From the NCBI GenBank assembly GCA_007570905.1, contig RKSI01000033.1, forward strand, positions 1-10,724: a stretch of DNA of 10,724 nucleotides. The letters are read 5' to 3'. A program made the position numbers and the translations under genes. A model generated the notes under the pieces. That model was given only the letters and a program-made list of their open reading frames with translations, did not search any database and was not told the origin of the DNA. The stretch is from Gammaproteobacteria bacterium (GTDB lineage Bacteria > Pseudomonadota > Gammaproteobacteria > Poriferisulfidales > Oxydemutatoraceae). This document shows positions 6,480 through 10,724 of this stretch, piece by piece. How positions within the stretch are numbered: the first letter of the stretch is position 1; each line of letters begins with the position of its first letter.

Positions 6480-6485
6480 ATTATA
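6480..6485 (-). promoter_or_regulatory. -10 element placing the protease transcript start at its ATG (predicted leaderless)
   Basis: TATAAT on the minus strand (6485-6480) ends 7 nt before the A of the ATG at 6473, so a normal start point coincides with the initiation codon. There is no SD in ATACAACAATG. No good -35 was seen. A second possible -10 (TATAAG, 6494-6489) would give a leader of about 9 nt, still without an SD. Confidence 0.5.
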
Positions 6486-6490
6486 TCGCT

Positions 6491-6496
6491 TATAAT
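6491..6496 (+). promoter_or_regulatory. -10 element of the Wzy_C-type/gspC/gspD unit, with adjacent dyads
   Basis: TATAAT at 6491-6496 predicts a start near 6503 and a leader of about 29 nt to ATG 6532; the -35 is poor. It is interleaved with the opposite-strand -10: TTATA-TCGCT-TATAA (6481-6495) is an inverted repeat formed by the two elements. Immediately downstream, GGCCT-TCC-AGGCC (6498-6510) is a perfect dyad and a candidate operator at the start site. Confidence 0.5.
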
Positions 6497-6531
6497 GGGC
6501 CTTCCAGGCCAGCACATTGCACTGACAGACA

Positions 6532-8751
6532 ATGGCATCAAAATCAAGGAGAAAGTCCGGCAAAGGACGCAAAAGAGGGTCGCAGAAACCGTCTGCCGCC
6601 GCAAACGCGGCCACAGCCAACGGCTCGCCGCAAGAAAGCAGCCCGGTTAAGGAGGCCGCCGCCGCCCGCCGCCCGCGTCCGGCGCAAAGCGGCGGCGCGG
6701 CGGCGCATGGCGTTGATGTCCGCGCGCTGCTGAACGACGCCAGCATTCCCTACTGCTGGGCGTTCGGCATCTTCTTCGGCCTGACGGCCATCGTCGCGCC
6801 CTACGGCCAGACGGTCAACGGCTTCAATCCCGATCTCCATATGGCCGGCTATCTGCAGGTGGGCGGCTTGGCGTTCATCCTGGTTTATCTGTTTCATTAC
6901 CTGCAGCGCGGGCACAATGCGCTTTATATGCCGCGCACCCCGATGATATGGGTGGTGTTTGCGCTGTATCTGTGGATGCTGATCTCGCTGCTGTGGGCGC
7001 ACAATTTCTACGAGGCATGGGTGAAAATCCTGGATTGGGGCGCCGCGCTTTGCATTTTTGTGCTTTCCCTGCTGCTGATCCGCGACAGCCGCACTTTCTT
7101 CCCCGTTTTGCTGTGCTTTTATCTGGGCGGCCTTGCCGTTTCGCTGCTCGGCGTCGGCCAGTATCTGCTGGCGGTGGACTGGGTGCAGCAGCACCAGGCG
7201 CCGGCGGCCACTTTCGGCAACAAGAACATGGCCGGCGAATACCTCGTGCTGGTGGCGCCGCTGGGCGCGTGTTTTCTGCTGAACACCCGCCACAGAATCG
7301 CGCCGTGGCTGTACGCGTTCAGCGGCTCTTTCATCATCGCCTATCTGTTTTACGGGCGCACCCGCGCTTCGTGGGTTTCCTTCATCGCCGAAGTGGTGCT
7401 GCTGGCCGGATTTTTCATTTACTTCCGGTTCAGGCACGGCTACAGGCCGCACTGGGACCGCAACAAGACCTTTGCGTTTGTCGCCTCGTTTGTGTTCCTG
7501 TTTGCGCTTGTGAACATGCATCCGGGCATGCTCAGCGACGGCACTCTCGGCATTGATGCAAGGGTCAATCCGTCGGCGGGGACGACCAAGGCGGAATCAT
7601 TTGCCGGGACGATCAAGTCCGCCCTGGGAGGTTTTGAACACAGCCGCAACCAGCGCTACACCATGTGGCTCAACTCGCTCGCCATGTTCAGGGATCACTG
7701 GTTTCTGGGGACGGGAATCGGCAACTGGATGGTGTATTACCCGGCCTATCAGATTGCGGTTGAGGTGGACCATATGTTAACCGCAAACCTGTACCACATT
7801 AACGCGCACAACGACTATGTTGAGTTTCTGTGCGAACTCGGCCTGGTCGGCGCCGTCATGATGCTGATGCTGATTTTCATCATCTTGCGGACGATAGGCC
7901 GCGTTGCGTCAAGCCGCGGAATTTCGGACGAGAACCGCATGTTCGGCATTGCGGCGGCCATCAGCATCCTGGGAATCAGCGCCAACGCCGCCTTCAGTTT
8001 CCCGTTGCAGCAGCCCGTGACAATCGCGATGTTCCTGTTTTACCTGGCGCTGATTGTCGTCGTCTCCAACACCCTCAACGACGAGGACCGGGACATGTAC
8101 GCGCTGCGGATGCCGGCCCAGATTTACAGAATCTCTTTTATCGCGGTGGTCGGCGTGGCGGTGGCCTTTTTGTCCTTCATGCATTACCAGTGGTACAAGT
8201 CCGAGGCCCATTACCGCGTGGCATCGGCTTCTATGAGCCTCGGCAGGTACAAGGCCATGGACCAGTACGGCAGACTGGCGTTTGAAAGAAACCCGATGCG
8301 CACTTATCTGCACATCTTCCCGGCCACCTACTATGCGAAGCAGTCAAACTACACAAAGGCCATCCACCATTTCGAGAAGTTGCGCGATGACTACCCCTGG
8401 CGCATAGAGATTATGCAGAATCTGGGCGCGTCCTACCTGTATTCGGGCCGGTTTGCGCGGGCGAGGGAGGTGTTCAATTTGTGGGACAGCCTGCAGCCGC
8501 ACTCCAGAGCTTTGCTTAAGGCCCACGGCATGATGCTGGCGCAGGTGGGAGACAGGGCAGGGGCGATTGACAGGCTGACCCGGGCAAGAGAAAAGTTTGA
8601 AAAGGCCGTGGAAGAAGCGCGCCTGGGCGGCGACGAGAAGAAAGCGCGCCGGCGACAACTGAAACTGGATCAAATCAACCAGGTGCTCGCCAGTCTCGGT
8701 TACCGGCCCGACGCCGCAAAACCGGCGCCCGCAAAGCAGCCGAGCGGCTAG
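6532..8751 (+). CDS. O-antigen ligase/polymerase-like membrane protein (Wzy_C, PF04932) with C-terminal TPR-like region
   Basis: A 739-residue polytopic inner-membrane protein of the Wzy/WaaL/PglL-type superfamily, whose members transfer or polymerise lipid-linked glycans. Residues 1-67 are a very basic Lys/Arg/Ala cytoplasmic tail. About 11 or 12 membrane segments run from about 72 to 550. Family motifs are FGNKNMAGEYL (228-238), YGRTRASW (274-281), and the long loop with R375 (RYTMWLNSLAMF), GTGIGNW (393-399), and NAHNDYVEFLCELGLVG (424-440), in which H426 is the usual loop histidine. After the last segment, residues about 557-725 form TPR-like helices ending in a charged coil. That could mean a ligase, a polymerase or a protein O-oligosaccharyltransferase; sequence alone does not decide. 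The start at 6532 has no SD. gspC follows after 11 nt, suggesting a common transcript with the secretion genes. No glycosyltransferase is in view. Confidence 0.8.
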   Translation: MASKSRRKSGKGRKRGSQKPSAAANAATANGSPQESSPVKEAAAARRPRPAQSGGAAAHGVDVRALLNDASIPYCWAFGIFFGLTAIVAPYGQTVNGFNPDLHMAGYLQVGGLAFILVYLFHYLQRGHNALYMPRTPMIWVVFALYLWMLISLLWAHNFYEAWVKILDWGAALCIFVLSLLLIRDSRTFFPVLLCFYLGGLAVSLLGVGQYLLAVDWVQQHQAPAATFGNKNMAGEYLVLVAPLGACFLLNTRHRIAPWLYAFSGSFIIAYLFYGRTRASWVSFIAEVVLLAGFFIYFRFRHGYRPHWDRNKTFAFVASFVFLFALVNMHPGMLSDGTLGIDARVNPSAGTTKAESFAGTIKSALGGFEHSRNQRYTMWLNSLAMFRDHWFLGTGIGNWMVYYPAYQIAVEVDHMLTANLYHINAHNDYVEFLCELGLVGAVMMLMLIFIILRTIGRVASSRGISDENRMFGIAAAISILGISANAAFSFPLQQPVTIAMFLFYLALIVVVSNTLNDEDRDMYALRMPAQIYRISFIAVVGVAVAFLSFMHYQWYKSEAHYRVASASMSLGRYKAMDQYGRLAFERNPMRTYLHIFPATYYAKQSNYTKAIHHFEKLRDDYPWRIEIMQNLGASYLYSGRFARAREVFNLWDSLQPHSRALLKAHGMMLAQVGDRAGAIDRLTRAREKFEKAVEEARLGGDEKKARRRQLKLDQINQVLASLGYRPDAAKPAPAKQPSG

Positions 8752-8756
8752 GGGGG
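8751..8756 (+). promoter_or_regulatory. SD of gspC overlapping the stop codon of the upstream gene
   Basis: GGGGGG begins with the last base of the TAG stop (8749-8751) and ends 6 nt before the ATG at 8763. Ribosomes ending on the upstream gene could reinitiate here, which supports translational coupling. Confidence 0.6.
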
Positions 8757-8762
8757 CACGGC

Positions 8763-9617
8763 ATGGCCGACCTTACCCTGGGTGGATTGTCTTCGGGCCT
8801 GTCCGCCGCCGCCGCCGAAAACCTGAACCGCGGCCTCGGCGTTGCGGCGGCGGTGGTGTTGCTGCCGTTCTGCCTGTATTCGCTGTCGGGCCTGTTCTGG
8901 CAACTCTATTACCCCGACCGCGTCGTCGCCGCCTTTGACATCGCCGCGCCGAAGGCCGGCAAGGCCGCGGCGCGCGCGCCGAAGGCGGCATCGTGGGACT
9001 GGTTTGCGGTGCGCGAGGCGCCGAAGAAAAAGGCGGTGCCGGCAAAAATCAACGCGCAGTTGATGGGCGTGTTCGGCGTCGGCGACGAAGGCGTCGCGAT
9101 GATCTCGGTCAACCGCGGCAAGATGCAGAATTTCCGCGTCGGCGATGAAATCACCGACGGCGTGGTGCTCGGCAAACTCGCGCAAAGCCATGTCATCCTG
9201 CTGCGCGGCGAGAGCGAGGAAGTGCTGGCGATGAAAAAGACCAACCTGTTCCAGGCGAAGCAGGAAGACGGCATGATAGTCGGCGCCGGCCCCACCGGCA
9301 TTTCGCGCGGCTATGTGCAGAAACTGATACGCGAGCAGCCGCTGCAACTGGCGCAAATGCTCAAATTCGAGGCCACCGACACCTCGCGCTACGGGCGCGG
9401 CATGAAGATTTCCGCGCGCCGCAGCGAGAACGAGAGCATGCTTTACAATATGGGCCTGATTCCCGGAGACATCGTCATCAGAGTCAACGGCAAGAATGTT
9501 GACCACTACCGGCAGAATCCCAACTCATGGAGGCCCCTGCTCCAGGGCGGCAAACTCCGCCTGGAACTGGTGCGAAACGGAACATTGCAAAATGTCACGC
9601 TTGAACTCGGCAGATAA
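8763..9617 (+). CDS. gspC: Type II secretion system protein C (GspC) with PDZ domain
   Basis: GspC links the inner-membrane platform of the type II secretion system to the outer-membrane secretin. The 284-residue protein has a short cytoplasmic N-terminus, one membrane segment (about 24-48), and a Lys/Ala/Pro linker (60-93). A homology-region domain follows (about 94-160: INAQLMGVFG, then GDEGVAMIS, FRVGDEI, VILLRGESEEVL), which in known GspC binds the N0 domain of GspD. A PDZ-like domain spans about 180-283, with GLIPGDIVIRVNGKNV (231-246) as its recognition stretch. Length and domain order are normal for the family. The gene overlaps gspD by 26 bp, so the pair should be made together. The rest of the gsp set presumably lies to the right of the window. 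Confidence 0.9.
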   Translation: MADLTLGGLSSGLSAAAAENLNRGLGVAAAVVLLPFCLYSLSGLFWQLYYPDRVVAAFDIAAPKAGKAAARAPKAASWDWFAVREAPKKKAVPAKINAQLMGVFGVGDEGVAMISVNRGKMQNFRVGDEITDGVVLGKLAQSHVILLRGESEEVLAMKKTNLFQAKQEDGMIVGAGPTGISRGYVQKLIREQPLQLAQMLKFEATDTSRYGRGMKISARRSENESMLYNMGLIPGDIVIRVNGKNVDHYRQNPNSWRPLLQGGKLRLELVRNGTLQNVTLELGR

Positions 9618-10724
9618 GCCGCCCGCGCACCCGCGCGCCGCGCCGCGCTGGCGGCGTCTTGCGGGCGCCGCGCTGCTGGCGCTGGCGCTGTGGTGGCAGC
9701 CGCCCGTCATTGAGGCGGCCACGCTTAACTTCCGCGATGTGGACATTCGCCAGATTATAGAGAGCGTGTCCGAACTCACCGGGCGCAACTTTCTGGTGGA
9801 CCCGCGCGTCAAGGGCAAGGTGACCATCGTCGCCGCGTCGGAGGTGCCGGACGACGCCGTCTATGACATCCTGCTGACGGTGCTGGGAATGCACGGCTTT
9901 CGCACAGTGGATGCCGGCAACGGCCTGACCCGTGTCGTGCCGGCCAACGCCGCCGCGCGTTTCTCGCCGCTGGATGTGCCGGAGGGCCTGACCACCGAAA
10001 TCCTGAAAATCAACCATCTCAACGCCGCCGGCGTCGTGCCGATGGTGCGCCCGCTGATGACCGGCGAGGCGCAGGTGACGGTGCACAAGGAGACCAACAG
10101 CGTCATCGTAACCGAACTGGAAGCCAACCTGGAGCGGGTCAAGACCATCATCGCCGCGCTCGACCGCAAGACCGTCGGCGACTACGAGATTATTGATTTG
10201 CAGGAAAGCAAGGCCAAGGACCTCGTCAATCTGGTGCAGCGCGCGCGCAACCAGCAGACCAAACACCTGGTGGAGATAGTCGCCGACCCGCGCACCAACC
10301 GGATTGTGCTGATAGGCCCGCCCGAACTGCGCCTCGCGCTGCGCGCGCTGATTGCCGAACTTGATACCCAGCCGTCCGCCGCCGACAGCGGGCGCGGCGT
10401 GGTGCGGGTGCTGCACCTGAACTACGCCGACGCCGAGGCGATGAAGGAAATCCTTAAAGGTCTGCTGACCGAACAATTCCTGGACCTGGCGCAGGAGGGC
10501 GCCGATGTGGACGACACCACCACGACCAGGAAGGACGACGACAAGGATGACGACGATGACGACGACGATGATGATGACGATGACGACGATGACGACGACA
10601 AGCGCTACACGGTGCAGGCCGACCCGGCCACCAATGTCCTGATAGTCAGCGGCCCGTCCAACATCGTGCAGGCGATTGAAAGCGTCGTCAAGGAACTGGA
10701 TGTGCCGCGCCCGCAGGTGTTTAT
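9592..10724 (+). CDS. gspD: Type II secretion secretin GspD, N-terminal part (cut by window edge)
   Basis: The outer-membrane secretin that forms the exit channel of the type II system; 377 residues are visible. The start is ATG 9592, inside gspC (26-bp overlap), with GGAA about 9 nt upstream. A signal peptide covers about 1-43 (Arg-rich PRWRR, hydrophobic LAGAALLALALWW, ending VIEAA), followed by N0 beginning TLNFRDVDIRQIIESVSELTG (44-64). N1 (about 134-193), N2 (about 197-262) and N3 (from about 269) follow, each with the NxVxV/NxIVL-type repeat core: TNSVIVTE, TNRIVLIG, TNVLIVSG. The sequence ends at VPRPQVF, just before the secretin barrel domain. Odd point: in N3, between its first helix and the YTVQADPATN strand, there is a loop with an unbroken run of 18 Asp (319-336). 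Otherwise the domain order is standard. Confidence 0.93.
   Translation, partial: MSRLNSADKPPAHPRAAPRWRRLAGAALLALALWWQPPVIEAATLNFRDVDIRQIIESVSELTGRNFLVDPRVKGKVTIVAASEVPDDAVYDILLTVLGMHGFRTVDAGNGLTRVVPANAAARFSPLDVPEGLTTEILKINHLNAAGVVPMVRPLMTGEAQVTVHKETNSVIVTELEANLERVKTIIAALDRKTVGDYEIIDLQESKAKDLVNLVQRARNQQTKHLVEIVADPRTNRIVLIGPPELRLALRALIAELDTQPSAADSGRGVVRVLHLNYADAEAMKEILKGLLTEQFLDLAQEGADVDDTTTTRKDDDKDDDDDDDDDDDDDDDDDDKRYTVQADPATNVLIVSGPSNIVQAIESVVKELDVPRPQVF
10546..10599 (+). repeat. gspD: (GAC/GAT)18 trinucleotide tract encoding poly-aspartate in GspD
   Basis: Eighteen consecutive GAY codons, mixed GAC and GAT, encode 18 Asp in a row; just before them lie GAC-GAC-GAC-AAG and other acidic codons. 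Codon mixing makes it an imperfect repeat, but in-frame slippage could still change its length. Confidence 0.95.

Noticed and set aside
6474..6746. N-terminal extension of the aspartic protease to 470 residues
   Set aside because: The extension is antisense to the start of the Wzy_C-type gene, crosses both predicted promoters, and precedes a normal membrane-anchor start at 6473.
10531..10548. DDDK next to the poly-Asp tract as an enteropeptidase-like site
   Set aside because: It is a by-product of an acidic low-complexity stretch; nothing suggests such processing in a bacterial secretin.

Overview
The window is a gene-dense, GC-rich chromosomal stretch, most likely from a gammaproteobacterium. 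The basis is a TatD that reads very close to the E. coli protein, a gspC-gspD type II secretion (T2SS) pair and a DinB of the usual proteobacterial form. This placement is by eye only. There are eight coding regions and no tRNA, rRNA, CRISPR or insertion sequence. The window cuts both end genes.

Left part (1-1737). Two leftward genes form a probable transcription unit: a MerR-type regulator (618-1553) followed after 6 nt by tatD (1-611, C-terminus missing). The regulator has an MlrA/CarH-like layout, but its C-terminal domain appears to have lost the cobalamin-binding residues. The 184-nt divergent intergenic region holds an extended -10 promoter for the regulator, a perfect dyad over its spacer, two TGTACA sites, and a related GGACAAA-type box just upstream of both start codons.

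Middle part (1738-5272). Three rightward genes are packed tightly: a divergent AlkB-type membrane diiron hydroxylase, DNA polymerase IV (dinB), and a secreted TraB/GumN-family protein whose start overlaps the dinB stop. They look co-transcribed, although no shared biochemistry is obvious. A 61-nt GC-rich block of short tandem repeats separates them from a convergent gene.

Right part (5334-10724). A leftward membrane-anchored TPR/retropepsin-like aspartic protease is divergent from a rightward unit. That unit contains an O-antigen ligase/polymerase-like membrane protein with a C-terminal TPR-like region, then gspC, then gspD (cut at the window end). The divergent promoters lie within about 20 bp of each other, and the protease transcript is predicted to be leaderless. 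The Wzy_C-type protein sits 11 nt upstream of gspC with an SD overlapping its stop, so a glycan-transfer enzyme seems to head the T2SS operon. GspD carries an unbroken run of 18 aspartates in its N3 domain.

The points most worth checking are the regulator/operator architecture at alkB, the His-to-Gln change in the third AlkB histidine box, the ligase-gspC linkage, and the poly-Asp loop in the secretin. All family calls come from motif reading without database searches.
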